A stretch of 64,000 bases of DNA from Apoda limacodes (GCA_946406115.1 OX291545.1:6758001-6822000), one strand, 5' to 3'; counted from the first letter of the stretch, positions 1-10,874 are shown. Notes: generated from the sequence alone by a model not told the origin. Numbers and translations: made by a program.

Positions 1-300
1 AGTTACTAGGTATATAAAATCAATTTTCAGCCCACTGTGCATCGTGATCGTGAAGTGCCATGTCAGTGCTCGATGAGCAGGAGTAGCAAATCCGGGCTAA
101 AATTTCAATCTTATTATAATGTTATGTCAAGATTTTAAAATTTATAAGTGCATTTATGGAATAATAATTTTATCAATGTCAATATTATTTTGCTATGTCA
201 ATATTTTTAAATTTTTATACTATACGGAATAAAAACAAATGATTAAGATAATAGCGCAATGCAGACGCAACGTATCCGTAATATGCAATTTCAGCCGTTT
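1..300. other. unassigned AT-rich sequence
   Basis: No coding stretch, RNA gene or repeat that I recognise. It ends where a minus-strand reverse transcriptase remnant begins. Confidence 0.5.
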
Positions 301-304
301 TTTG

Positions 305-663
305 ATCTGCTGTTACTTTTAACCTACGCAATGTAAAGCAAAACCGTTTAGTTTAGCAGTTACCTTATTTATATGAAATTTCCAATTTAAATTAATATCT
401 ATATTTAATCCTAAGAAATTTACTGTTTTTTCTTCATGGATAGTTTTATGTTCATGGATAATATTTTATTTTATTTGTTTTCCATTTGTATTAAAAAAAT
501 GTACATATTTCGGTTTGTCCATATTTATAGTTAAATTATTTTGATCCATCTAGTTTGATATGTTATTAATTATATTATTTAAGCCATTTTCGAGCGTTTT
601 AATGTCCGAGGTTTAAATTATCGTGGATAAGTCTTCGGCAAACAAGCTACATTTATGTTTTGT
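305..663 (-). pseudogene. LINE reverse transcriptase fragment (palm to thumb)
   Basis: Reading the minus strand from about 663 gives an RT palm/thumb sequence with several stops. It begins with LFAEDLSTII, a decayed form of the FADDL catalytic box in which one Asp is now Glu. It continues with a LENGLNNIINNIS...MDQNNLTINMDK segment and then VNFLGLNIDINLNWKFHINK, the typical post-catalytic block of jockey/CR1-type LINEs, where the family usually reads FLGL.ID..L.W..HI. Both ends are missing. A CR1 3'-tail copy lies just to the right in the same orientation but need not belong to the same element. Family membership beyond the jockey/CR1 superfamily is uncertain. It is a dead remnant: the frame is broken and the catalytic box is altered. 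Confidence 0.7.
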
Positions 664-736
664 CGCCTGAAGAAGGTAATTTATTATGTAAAGGTTTGTA
701 TTTTATGTAGTGGTGTAAAGTGAAGAATGTGCCATC

Positions 737-887
737 TTTTTTTTTTTTTTTTAATACCACTAAGGTGGCAAACAAGCCTACGGTCCGCCTGATGGTAAGC
801 GGTCACCGTAGCCTATGGACGCTTGCAACACCAGGGGCATCACTCGCGCGTTGCCGACCCTTCAGAAATTTAATAACTTCTTTTTTT
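737..887 (-). mobile_element. CR1-like LINE 3' tail (copy 1)
   Basis: A 5'-truncated LINE copy in minus orientation. On the plus strand it starts with a T run (737-752, the poly-A of the element), then ACCACTAAGGTGGCAAACAA, a block encoding the HRP.../GVA region, and GCGCGTTGCCGACCCTTC, which is the complement of codons for KGRQRA. That peptide is the C-terminus of the ORF2 remnant at 27403-28386, which links the tail to that family. At least eight copies of this tail occur in the window. Confidence 0.8.
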
Positions 888-894
888 CATTAAT

Positions 895-1035
895 ACTAAT
901 ATGAGAGCGAGCGCCGCTTTGAGTTACGTCACAAAACTATTAGGGCGACGCATCCTATCAGGCCACAGTTGGTTGGTGACGTCATTCATGTACATTTCGG
1001 ATCGTCGCCGATTGGTTATAAAAAATATTGTAAAA
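895..1035 (+). promoter_or_regulatory. promoter-like motif cluster (CRE, CCAAT, TATA)
   Basis: A locally GC-richer stretch holds a perfect CRE octamer TGACGTCA (977-984), an inverted CCAAT box ATTGG (1011-1015) and, directly after it, TATAAAAAA (1017-1026). This order would suit a Pol II promoter firing rightward, but no open reading frame follows. It may be the promoter of a decayed mobile element. Motifs alone are weak evidence. Confidence 0.3.
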
Positions 1036-1620
1036 TAAAAGATAGGTATTTACTTTCAGAACATATCTACCGAACATTATTATTTTAAATTTGAATAACA
1101 AGTTGAAGAAATAGGTCTTATTTACTACTAACTACTAACATTACCTAGAAATTAATGAATTGACTGAAATCTCAGAGCTTATTGCGGAGTCAAAATTTAT
1201 GGAATTGCAACTCTCTTCTTAAGACCTTTTTACTAAATCTTGAGAGGTGAGATGTACTTTTATTCATTTGGCCCCAGAAAAAGGCGACATTCGAAGGCTC
1301 GAGACTTTTTCGCAATACACTGCCTCGTCTTCCTACTTTATGACAAAAATATGTAGGATCGCGATGCGCGATGTTTTGTCGTATGGCTCGATATGTAGGT
1401 AGGTATTAGACACAGTTACCGCCATCTTTTGACTTCAAAGATTTGCTCTGCTATCGTCAATCTATTAAGTTACCAGTAATCCAGAAATACCAGTAAGTAT
1501 TTAACGAGAAACCCTAGATGTCATAAGCTTACATTATCTATCCCCCGCTACTTACGGCATCTAGCGGCTAAACAAAATAGCCCGAGTTACGGCGGTTTAT
1601 TCTGACTGACTATGCAGTTA
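1036..1620. other. unassigned sequence
   Basis: No gene or recognised repeat seen. GC content rises towards the right as the GC-rich repeat at 1621 is approached. Confidence 0.45.
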
Positions 1621-1790
1621 GCTGTTGCAGCCATTACTATTTCACCGGGCTTTTTGGGGCGAGACTCAGCCCATATAGCGCCCGACGCTCAAGGGCTCCC
1701 CGCGGGGGGAGCCTCGGCTTGGGTTGTCGGTCTCGGGGGCGTCCCTTCGACCGGCGTGAGTGAGGAGGGGAGTTCCCCTGTACTAGTATA
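1621..1790 (-). repeat. GC-rich dispersed repeat (copy 1)
   Basis: Read on the minus strand this matches 63825-64000 over most of its length, including the blocks GGTCGAAGGGAC, CCCAAGCCGAGGCTCC, CGCGGGGAGCCCTTGAG and GTCTCGCCCCAAAA. The 3' part also matches 38390-38465. Its base composition is sharply unlike the surroundings. It is probably the 3' region of a retroelement, but I cannot name the family. Confidence 0.7.
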
Positions 1791-1925
1791 GTATTATACT
1801 ATAATCTGTGCTGCCAGGGTCCCGCGGGGCCCGGCCAAGCCGCGGGCGGTGCTAGTGGAGGAGCGGCCCGCACGCTTACGCACCGCTCGCACGACCCTCT
1901 CCACCGCTCAATATCCAATCGGCAG
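1791..1925 (-). other. GC-rich continuation of the repeat
   Basis: A strongly GC-rich stretch (CCGCGGGGCCCGGCC around 1821) continues beyond the part shared with the other copies. It is likely more of the same element, perhaps its coding end, but no confident translation was found. Confidence 0.35.
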
Positions 1926-3194
1926 ATCTTCGTCTTCTTCGTTCACGTCAGAAATACTGTGTAGGTATTTTCCTTATTTTCCCAATTGCAGTTTCTGAAA
2001 ATAACATAATCACATTGTTCAAAAATTCCAAAAGTGCTTGTCCATATGAAGACGTAACTTGTTACAAAAAACAACGGGTAAAGAAAGGGTTTTCGATTGG
2101 AGCCGTTATCCAAAATTATAAATAATAAACTAGTGAACGAAATAAAAACGCTCATAAAACATAATTTAACTAACTCTGTTCTGGGATCCATAATTGGCTT
2201 GGCTTTAAAAATTTGCTATACTAAAATAAAAATACCGTTTCTTGTATGACAACCTCAAATATTATGTCATAGAAAAATATCCATAGAAAATTAATATCTT
2301 TGAAGTTATAAATCTGAAAATTATATTGTAAAGAAACCAATAATATTGTCAAAAAAAGGTTACAATTCACCACTAACTGCGTGTCCATATGGACACACTA
2401 GACATTACTGGATATCTAAAGAAATAATAATGATTTCCAAACTTGATTTAAACCATCAGCACGAATAATTACGCTACTGGTGCAAGTTTTAGGGTTTCAA
2501 TAGTGACAACGTACCCTATACCATCCTGTATCTACTCTTTGAAATTCACTTTCATCCACATACGAAGTTTTGACTGGTGATTCTGCTTCTGATTTTAAAT
2601 AATCCTAAATAATTATTTAAAAAAGCTATTGATATATTTTCCGTTTCATTATTCCATTTAAAAGGACGCCTCAAGTTGCCTATACCTATTTTAAATTTAT
2701 TACTTAAATTTAGTTCAAGTATAACCACATACGTGAAATATGAGGTAAAACATAATTTTTGCATTTTTGAAATCCTTTAATTCCCACTAAAAATATTTTT
2801 TACAATAGAGTATGTACTACTCAGCTAATCCAAGAAAACAAAATCCAACAATATTATACTAATAGTAAGCCATGCTTTTTTATCAATTTACCGGATATCG
2901 TTAGCTTGTATTTAACAGAGTAACACTCTTTACATTAATCACCAAAAATTACATAAAATGTTCCAAATTTAAATTTTTCCTGGGAAAAAATTCGTCACCG
3001 TGTGGCAGTAAAATATAAAATGGGCGATAATCTTTAAATTTAGTCGCGTATCGCCTGCTGTTAGCAATAGAAAAATTTAAATAATACTACTGAATATATG
3101 ACGGAAGTCCAAAGTTCCTGCTTTATCGTATTCTTTATCTGGTTAATTTTAAAACCTTTAATATATTAAACTTATTAAATATTTAACTGAGTGC
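1926..3194. other. AT-rich sequence without recognised genes
   Basis: Two minus-strand open frames (1943-2191 and 2552-2764) have no recognisable domain and look like chance frames in AT-rich DNA. A perfect 16-bp palindrome, GTGTCCATATGGACAC, lies at 2381-2396. Nothing else stands out. Confidence 0.45.
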
Positions 3195-5031
3195 TATAAA
3201 GGCATATTGGCCCATCTAATGGTCTTCCCTAAGATCTGGAAATGTGCTAGGATTGTACCAGTATTTAAATGTAAAACTAAAAAAGACGTCGAAAACTATT
3301 GCCCTATCTCAATATTGCCCATTCTCGCTAAAGTTTTTGAAAGACTAGTACATAATGCAATATATCCACTTTTACACAATAATATTATTCCTGAACAACA
3401 TGGTTTTGTAAAGCGTAGATCAACAATTACTAATTTAATTACTTACACGTTCAATTTGTTTGAAAATATTGAGATGAAAAAACAGACACACAGTATTAAT
3501 ACAGACTTCAGAAAGGACTTCAACAGAGTGGACCATTTAATGTTGTTTCAAAAAAATGCCTACATTGGAATAAAGAGTAACCTGTGGCGGTAGTTTAAGT
3601 CGTATCTGACCAATCGCACCCAAAGAGTGGTCGTTAATGGGTATGAGTCTAATTCGGTTACTGTTACTTCTGGTGCGCCACAAGACTCGTTCTTGCGCCC
3701 CTTTCAATTCATATTATTCATAAATAATATACGTGAATGTTTTTACCATAGTAATTTCATACTGTATGCTAACGATCTGAAAAAATACAAACTCATTTAT
3801 ATCAAGTTACAATCTTACAATAACAATACAATTAAGACCGTTTTACCGCATACTTTGATAAAAACAACCTACATATAAGTTAAGATAAATGTAAAGTAAT
3901 ATCGTTCACTAAAAACAAAAAAAAGTAATTACTCATGTACCCTTTGTAGTACTATATTAAATATAGTAGAAAATATTTGCGATCTTGGTATAACACTAGA
4001 CGAAAAATTGCATTTAAGTCAACATATTAGTAATATAATCAATGTAGCATAAAGAATAGAAGAAGAAGATGCTTTAAGAATCCTAGAACACATCTTTATA
4101 AAACAATCATTCGGTACCAACTAGAATATGGCATTTCCATTTGTAACCCTATCTATAAAACGTATAGCAAAAACATTGAAGTAATCCAAAAAAAAAATCT
4201 CAGATACTTGCATTTTAAATGCTGCCGATCACGTGTGTCCTATTCACATCTAATAAATAGATGCAACCTATTAGAATTAAGCGCTAGACGCACGCAATTG
4301 GTTTATGTACGATCTGTGTCACAATAAATATGTGACTGTATTACTTTAAATGATAAACTAATTACAAAGTTCCTCCAAAAACACATATGAGACAAGCACA
4401 TTCTCACTATCCCTTCGCTGCAGTTAAGGTCAGAACGAACGCGATCTCCCATGTTCTGGCTTACACAGTCTTATAACAAATACTTTCATTCAGTAGACAT
4501 ATTTCACCGAAGTATTGGTAAATAAAGGAATAATATCACAAAAACGCTCAAAAAAACAAGGGATGTTGATGAATAGGTAAAAATGATGGAAATAATAATA
4601 ACAAAATTAACGAGCACTTCTATTGCACAAGAAGCAATTAATAACATTATCAACATTACTATTTAGTTAATTGTTATCATTATTTTTATTATTAACTTGT
4701 TATCCTGCATAGAACTAGTATGTTTATATTTTTATTTTTATATTTCAATGTTAGTAAGAAAATATATTACAATTAGTAAGAATCTTATTAGCACCTAATA
4801 TTTAACCTTGTGCTACAATATAATCAAGTAAAAACACGTAACTAATTACATGTATTTAGTTATTGCTACCGTACCGCTTCGATTCTTTAGATTGTACTCC
4901 TTAATTAACATTTGTTTATTGAGTTGAGGTAAACGATGCTAGCTTTACACTTATTTTATATCATGTACTGAATTAATTGTTAACATATATTGTAAAACTG
5001 TTTGTTTTCCTAAGTAAATAGAAAAAAAAAA
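3195..5031 (+). pseudogene. decayed jockey-like LINE, RT domain to poly-A end
   Basis: A 5'-truncated non-LTR retrotransposon. The RT begins near 3207 with the finger motif KIWKCARIVPVFK, then ENYCPISILPILAKVFERL and EQHGFVKRRST, all standard LINE RT blocks. After a stop near 3592 it goes on in another frame at 3600-3878 with TNRTQRVVVNGYES, a broken GVPQGS box reading GAPQDS, and YANDL in place of the catalytic YADDL. Further decayed coding follows: DLGITLDEKLHLSQHI near 3980 and QLEYGISICNPIY...IEVIQKKNLRYL near 4110-4210. An AT-rich 3' region ends in an A run at 5022-5031, which I take as the element's 3' end. The catalytic Asp to Asn change, the stops and the frame breaks show it is dead. 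Clade call: jockey/CR1 superfamily, with the exact family open. Confidence 0.8.
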
Positions 5032-7180
5032 TATGGCGAGATGTGTAGAGGTAGCATTAAAACTATTGGTTTGCTTGCAACCGACAGGCTTCTGTTATGG
5101 CCTTTAATAAATAATGAAAACAAATTAGAATTATTTAATAAATGTATATTACCTCCTATAACAGTAAACTCCAGGAGCTAAGAAAAAGTAATGAGAACGT
5201 GTGGTCCAGTTTATGAATTGACTCTAAGGACTAGCGGACTTGAAATGACGTGAAATGAGCTTTTAAGGGAATTGGTCGAGCAAAAGACGTGCCGGATGAA
5301 AGTCGATTCAAATAGCTGGCGTTAGTAGAATTAAGTATCTTAGGTTGTGTTATGTAAGAATTCCTTTTTGTTAATACAAAAAAAACCGTGAAAAAAGTGC
5401 GTGTATACGAATTAAGTTAGAGTTCTGTACATTAAGAAATAATAATATTCTTTGGAAGTAATCATAAAGCCCTATTATCATGATTTTGTTTTCCGACATG
5501 AAGTTTAAAATTTTCTAAATTTTTTAACTTTAGAAACCAATAATCATCGGGATAATATTTTTGGGAAAAAGCTTATTTTAAATCTCAAAGCTTTATTTAA
5601 ACTATTCAACGATCTACACAAATTGGGGTGCGCAAAAAATGTTCATCCCTTGGTTAAATATATGGAGAGCTACTTATCTTTAAATTGTATTATCATTCAC
5701 ATAAAACATCTTCCCGTTAAATTTTATCTATCAATGCAAAGACGGCGGATTTATAAGGCTGTGACATACGGATCGACGAATGTAGTTGAAGAAACCGAAG
5801 GCTTGCGTTTTTGTCTTTTGGCTGCACAACCTCAAAAAGTTGCAAAATCACATGTAACTACGTTCTGCAAATGAGCCTCTTAAGACTACAAATTATTTTT
5901 TTATTTAAAATGAAAAATTAATTCTTGGGAATTTAAATTCTAATCCGTTTTTTAATAAATAATTTTTCGATCTTATTTCTGAAAGCTTCCATGTCGTAAA
6001 CGATTCCAGGCGAGTTCCGTCGACATTTATGAAATTCCGGTGCATTTATTAACTGACAGAGGGCCCTTATCTGTCAGGTGCTGACTGAATATAGATGAGA
6101 TCGAAATATGAATGCCATCAATATGCTTAAGGATATTAAATCAAATAACACCCACGCGAGACAATTATAGTGTCAAATAAGTTCATATTACAAGCTTTAC
6201 ACACATTGTAAGTGTACAATGCTCAGGGCCAAGTATTAGAATAAAGTTAATTTTGGACATTATCTGAACATTTAAGGCATTCTATAAAAAACCAAGGTAT
6301 TGCATAGAATACCGAGTTACATACATTGCCAGTAACATATCGTAACATGCCGTTTATTTCAGAAAAAATATCCTACTTCATTAAATTTATTAGCATTTTT
6401 TAAAATATAATCTAATTCTAAATATTTATTTCATTATATTTGTGCGTGTAAATTAGCTCCATTATTGTAACCCCATATTTATATAATGTACAAAGTGTAG
6501 GTAGTTTGAAACAATATTGTGTAGAAGGGTATACGCCTGATGGAGCTAATGACACGGCAAAGAGTATAAAAGGTGAGGAAAAAGGGTGTAAGATCGATGT
6601 AGAGCAGGCTGAGGTAAAAGACTATTTCATTTACTTTAATAAATATACCGTTAAGTACCTATACATTGCTACACTATATCCGGTACTTATTATCTGTATA
6701 CATTTTTGATTAAGCGGTGGTTTTTCGTCTCAACAGGGGCACCGGCCCTTTCTAAGAGAAAGGAGGATTAGGCCATAGTCCGAAGTCACAGTCAGAATTT
6801 TCAAGGCACTCTTAAAGACCACTGAGTCAGTTTAGTGACAGCTGTCATATGACACTTGCAGTCAAGTGTAAGTATTATTTTTTTACGTGTGAAAAAACTT
6901 GGACTACTTGGACCCAAAATAGAGTTTTCAATAAAAAATTTGTCCAGTGATAACATGTAGGCAGCACCTACAAAACAGTCATTTTAACAAAACAAAATTC
7001 GAAGATCGCACATTCATAATCAAATAGATCAAGCTTATGGAAACAATATAAATTTAATGGAATACTAAAAAGAGAATTTAATAATTTTGATGTTACAAAA
7101 GTGTTTGTAAAACCCTGATATGAATAAAAACTTTTTGACTATTTGTTGCTTTAAAATGTTCATTATTAAAATATTCAAAC
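5032..7180. other. AT-rich sequence without recognised genes
   Basis: Open frames at 5623-5874 and 6506-6709 (plus strand) have no recognisable domains and no supporting context. A small hairpin, CCTTTCT-AAG-AGAAAGG, lies near 6747. No host exon or mobile element was identified. Confidence 0.4.
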
Positions 7181-7222
7181 AATAGGGATATTCTTTTGTT
7201 TGACAATCTACAGAACCTTGTT

Positions 7223-8316
7223 CTAATGTTCATTATTTTCATCGAAATCTCCGGGCACTGGTAAATTAGATAACGAGCCTAGTAAAAAATGGTTAGGTTT
7301 TAAGTATTCCTGACTGTGGGGATCAACAGAAACGTGTGTCAAAGGCCAGCTGTTGACCATATATTCCACCTCGGCGAGAAGTGTTATCAATACCTCCTCT
7401 TTAGGGGCTCGATGTTTTGGAACCACCTTTAGCGCTGTTTTGACTATTCTAATCAAGCTCTCCCACTCTCCTCCCATATGTGGACTAACAGGTGGTATTA
7501 ATTTCTAGTTAACTCCTTTATTGAGGGCCTGTGACACAACTGATTGTTGGTTCATTTCTGCAAAAGCTTTTCCAAGTTCCTTTTCGGCACCCCTCAGGTT
7601 GGTTCCGTTATTTGATAGAATAGTGTGCGGCCGTCCTCTGCGAGCTGAAATTCTGCGTAGTGCCATTATAATGGCGTCAGCGGTGAGAGATGACACCGTT
7701 TCTATGTGTACGGCACGTACTGTCATACAAGTAAAGATTACCCCATATCTGATATTTCGCTTCCTTCCAATCACTACTTCCATTGGTCCAAATAAATCCA
7801 CTCCACAAACCGTTTATGGCCTCTGGTGGAGAGTCAATCTGTCTAAAGGTAGGTCACCAAGGCGCGGTGGACTGGGTAAAGCTGTCTTTATGCGACACAG
7901 CAGACATCTCGCGGCAATGGTACGCACTGTGGGCCTCAATTTGATCAACCAATATTTTTGTCCTAACTCATTAATGACTATTCCGTTGCAAGAGTGAGCA
8001 GCTTTTACGTGGTAATCTAATACAATGAGCCTAGATATATAATTTTGGCTATCCAAAATTACTGGATTCTTAGTAAAGTAACTTATGTCTGCTGCAGCTC
8101 CAATTCTTCCTCCAAGTAGAAGTCCTTTTTCGTCGATTGCAGGTGTACGCACAGCCGGCTGTCTTGTTTAACATTTTTATTTTTAATATGCAATGATATC
8201 TCATTTTGAAACGACTGTGACTGTGAATGACGAAATAATAATGTCTCAGCTTTCTGCATTAATCCTTCATTAATTTCATATATCTTCAGCTTTTTACATT
8301 TTTCAATAAATAGCAA
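7223..8316 (-). pseudogene. BEL/Pao retrotransposon integrase region, decayed
   Basis: Minus-strand fragments in consecutive order form a BEL/Pao-type integrase. The segment 8152-7814 has the linker RLIVLDYHVKAAHSCNGIVI and the HHCC-like zinc region (H...H...CLLCR). The segment 7801-7505 is the core, starting MDLFGPMEV with the first catalytic Asp, then ILSNNGTNLRGAEKEL, where the family normally has SDNGTN. The second catalytic Asp is therefore replaced by Asn. The segment 7477-7223 has MGGEWESLIR, the catalytic Glu region LLAEVEYMVNSWPLT, and NHFLLGS. The upstream piece (8316-8083) is the poorly conserved link to RNase H. At least two frame breaks separate the pieces. In a working element this protein inserts the DNA copy into the genome; this copy cannot. 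No LTRs were recognised on either side. Confidence 0.88.
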
Positions 8317-8399
8317 TACAGTGGCGGTAGTGCGTAGCAGCCGAAGCCAGCCGGAACGGGTAAGTCACACTGATAATAATTGTTATGGTCTTCACATAC

Positions 8400-8625
8400 A
8401 GAATTTATTTTTCTAATTCTTCTTCATTGATATTTTCTTTAGTTTCAGGGTCTCGAGGCCAGTTACAGCGATGTTCGTACAAAAAAGAGGGTCCGGTAAA
8501 CCATTCAGCATCGCTTTTCAGCTGATAATTTGTGTTTTTTGTCGCGACGTCCGCTATATTTACGACAGTGGGCACGTATCGCCACTCTTTTATGTAACTT
8601 AGTTCATCAATGTCAGCCGCGAAAC
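8400..8625 (-). pseudogene. BEL/Pao RNase H C-terminal fragment
   Basis: The minus strand reads FRFAADIDELSYIKEWRYVP, then VVNIADVATKNTN, then SDAEWFTGPSFLYEHRCNWP. This is the end of the RNase H domain and following tether of BEL/Pao polyproteins, where the usual form is WR.VP...N.AD..TR and W..GP.FL. It sits directly upstream, in the element's direction, of the integrase fragments at 8316-7223, so all belong to one Pol. About 80 bp between them do not translate cleanly. Reverse transcriptase, protease and Gag would lie at higher coordinates but are not visible. Confidence 0.85.
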
Positions 8626-8639
8626 GAAATGAATTGTTT

Positions 8640-8950
8640 ATTCATAATTTATTTTGTCGTCCCATTTCATGTTTGTTTTCCAAGTTACGCGCATAAGAAT
8701 TTTTGCTTTAATTGTAAGTAGGCCTAAAAATTAATGGATGTCTACGGGGATATTCAATTCATAATATCAGATATAATAATATGTATGTATAAACATTCCT
8801 TATAAATAAATACTTCCTCATCATGAAAACCAAAGATTAGTTTGAAGTCTTACGTGTAATCTACATTTGGATATGTACCTAATATTATATATTGGTATGG
8901 AAAAGTAGCTTTACTTAGCTTTATACCTTATTTATTATCATTATGTCATA
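8640..8950. other. unassigned AT-rich sequence
   Basis: This is where the rest of the BEL/Pao Pol would be expected, but no RT motif can be read. No other feature was recognised. Confidence 0.4.
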
Positions 8951-8954
8951 GATA

Positions 8955-9110
8955 GATAGATACATAAATTGATTCTTTATTGCACACCAAAAATTTACTT
9001 AAAAATAATTATATTACATTTTATTGGAAACCAAACAACAAGGCGCCTTATCGATTAAGAGCGATCTCTGCCAGGCGACCTTTGAGTAGAGAAAACATTG
9101 ATCTTAAAAA
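8955..9110 (-). repeat. LINE 3'-end-like dispersed repeat
   Basis: The sequence around 9040-9095 (CGCCTTATCGATTAAGAGCG, then ATCTCTGCCAGGCGACCTTT) resembles a tail I associate with lepidopteran LINE 3' ends and with 3' UTRs that contain them. It follows TTCTTTATTGCACACC, consistent with a minus-strand insertion. Identification is from memory only. Confidence 0.45.
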
Positions 9111-9483
9111 TAAGCAGTATAAGGCAGGTGATGCAATAGCAAAAAAAAAACAGAATAAAAACAAAATATAGGTATATGTTTATATATACCTTCATATATG
9201 AACCTTCATACACATATACTTACACAACATAAATACATATTTTATATATATTACATAAATACATATGTAGTATGGTGTAGTAGTAGTAGTTTCAACGGAT
9301 TTGAAAATGTCGCGTCATTGTGCATAATGAAATAATATATTAGTAGACTATTAGTAAGTTTCGTTTTCATCAAATTTTACATAAAACTAGTTAATGTATT
9401 TTGCTATTTTGATTAAGAATATATTGTCTTTTGTAATTTTAATGAACATATAAAATAAGACGAACCATACCATAATCTGAGAC
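9111..9483. other. AT-rich sequence with short simple repeats
   Basis: Contains an A run near 9138, TATATA-rich stretches and GTAGTAGTAGT near 9277. No gene seen. It ends at the target duplication of the next element. Confidence 0.4.
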
Positions 9484-9489
9484 ATGTAT

Positions 9490-10874
9490 GTCGTGGCCAA
9501 ATCTTAAAATTGATCACTTCATGATGTGTTTAACCGTTTCAAAAATGGTTTTATTTCATGATATATTCAGCTAAAACTGACCGTATCGTTTAAACGTCAA
9601 CGTTTAATGATATGTTAATCCACGTTTAACCATATCATTAATGTAGAGTTTACATCATATAAAATTGTTCTTGTACGTACAAAGATTACATGAAAAATTA
9701 ACGTAAAACTTATATGCAGATAGTCTGTATTGAAATAAAAAGACAATTACCATTAATGTAGTGTGGATGTAGTTAATATAACTGCACTGATACTGTTGAG
9801 TTGTAACGATGTTCAACTGGATGATCCCCGCGGTTTCACCCATGGAAAATCGATCGGGATAAACGTATTACTGAAATCAAGTTAATTGCAAGCATCATTA
9901 CACCGTAAGGGAAATAGTGCCCCGAAGGCAAAAATATTGTCATAGGATCTCTTGATCAGGATAAAAATTCTTCTTAACTTCTTCTAAAATAATTTTTTTT
10001 ATTAATTTCGATCCCTCCACCTATCCCTGTGCCAAAAATCAGATCATACCATTGTTTCGTTGCAAACGTCGAGGAAAAGTGTATTTTTTTTACTTTTCCT
10101 ACAAATATGAGTATATTGAACTAAAAACTTATGATCTTAAAAAAATGTAGTCTACTACTAAAAAAAATCACGAATTATTCGAAAATTATTTACCAGATAT
10201 GGCTTCAGCTGACTTCTTTCTTTTTTCTAAACTAAAATTACCACTTCGTGGCACCCGTTTTCATTCGGTAGAAGACATAAAGGAGAATTTACGGCAAGAA
10301 CTGAACTTAGTTCCCGATTTAGCGTTTAACGCATGTTTTGATGATTGTATTATTCGTTGACGTAATTGTATCGTTTCTGAACAAGCATACTTTAAAGGTG
10401 GTAAAATAAATTGGAATGAATAATTAACATTTTGTGTGTCTTTTCCCGGTACTTTATTGACAGAGTAGTATATCTACCATGAAAGTCCATTTAAAATGCT
10501 GCTCAAAAAATGTTAGAAATAGGATGAGTATATAGTTTCGGTGATTATCTTCTACATCTAAACTAAAAAAAATTATAATATATGTGCAGATTTGAATACT
10601 ACTTGCTTTGATGCATCACAAAAATAAAGCGACATCCGCGCCTCTACCGGTGGATAATGCAACTATTTTACGATATGATCACTAATTTTTGACCATATCA
10701 TGAAGAAGTCATTCGTTTAGCTGTTCATAGTATTAAACACTGAGTAGTCATTGATCTGGCCAGGCCATATCATGATGTGACCTGCGGGTACTGTTCAATA
10801 TCATGAAATATGACAATTTCATGAAATGGTCGGAGACATCAAGAAAACGATAAATTCTACGATCGGGCCACGAC
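9490..10874. mobile_element. terminal-inverted-repeat DNA element with 6-bp target duplication
   Basis: The left end (9490) starts GTCGTGGCCAAATCTTAAAA and the right end (10874), read on the other strand, starts GTCGTGGCCCGATCGTAGAA. The first nine bases are identical and similarity continues for about 40 bp to TTCATGATGTG / TTCTTGATGTC. Immediately outside both ends is ATGTAT (9484-9489 and 10875-10880), a 6-bp target site duplication. Subterminal DNA on both sides is rich in CATATCATGA / TCATGATATG motifs, a usual transposase-binding arrangement. No transposase of its own is readable, so it is probably non-autonomous. A mariner remnant (10170-10470) lies inside. A 6-bp duplication fits only some superfamilies (some hAT-like, Dada or IS3EU groups), and the termini do not match any I can name. 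Confidence 0.75.
10170..10470 (+). pseudogene. mariner-type transposase C-terminal remnant
   Basis: Plus-strand translation from about 10170 reads ...FENYLPDMASADFFLFSKLK, then LPLRGTRFHSVEDIKENLRQ, then ACFDDCIIR, a stop at 10358-10360, RNCIVSEQAYFKGG, and the real end at 10421-10423. This is the C-terminus of a mariner transposase: the third catalytic Asp sits in the (L)PD motif before ADFFLF, and the CF.DW..R..KCI...G.YF.G ending is typical. The Trp after the first stop appears to have become the stop (TGG to TGA). CCCGGTACTTTATTGACAGA at 10446-10465 looks like the element's 3' terminal repeat. The N-terminal two-thirds are missing and no clear left terminal repeat was found. It lies inside the 9490-10874 element, so it inserted there later or was captured. 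Confidence 0.8.

Noticed and set aside
1943..2191. minus-strand hydrophobic 82-residue frame as a membrane protein
   Set aside because: Hydrophobicity comes from T-rich codons on this strand and no family is recognised.
5623..5874. 83-residue plus-strand frame as a gene
   Set aside because: The reading opens with a non-ATG codon in the DNA, no domain is visible, and neighbouring DNA gives no support.
6506..6709. 67-residue plus-strand frame
   Set aside because: No homology recognised. The C-terminal hydrophobic run is what AT-rich sequence gives by chance.
7521..7997. 158-residue plus-strand frame opposite the BEL/Pao integrase
   Set aside because: It is the antisense shadow of the integrase coding, whose conserved motifs are clearly on the minus strand.
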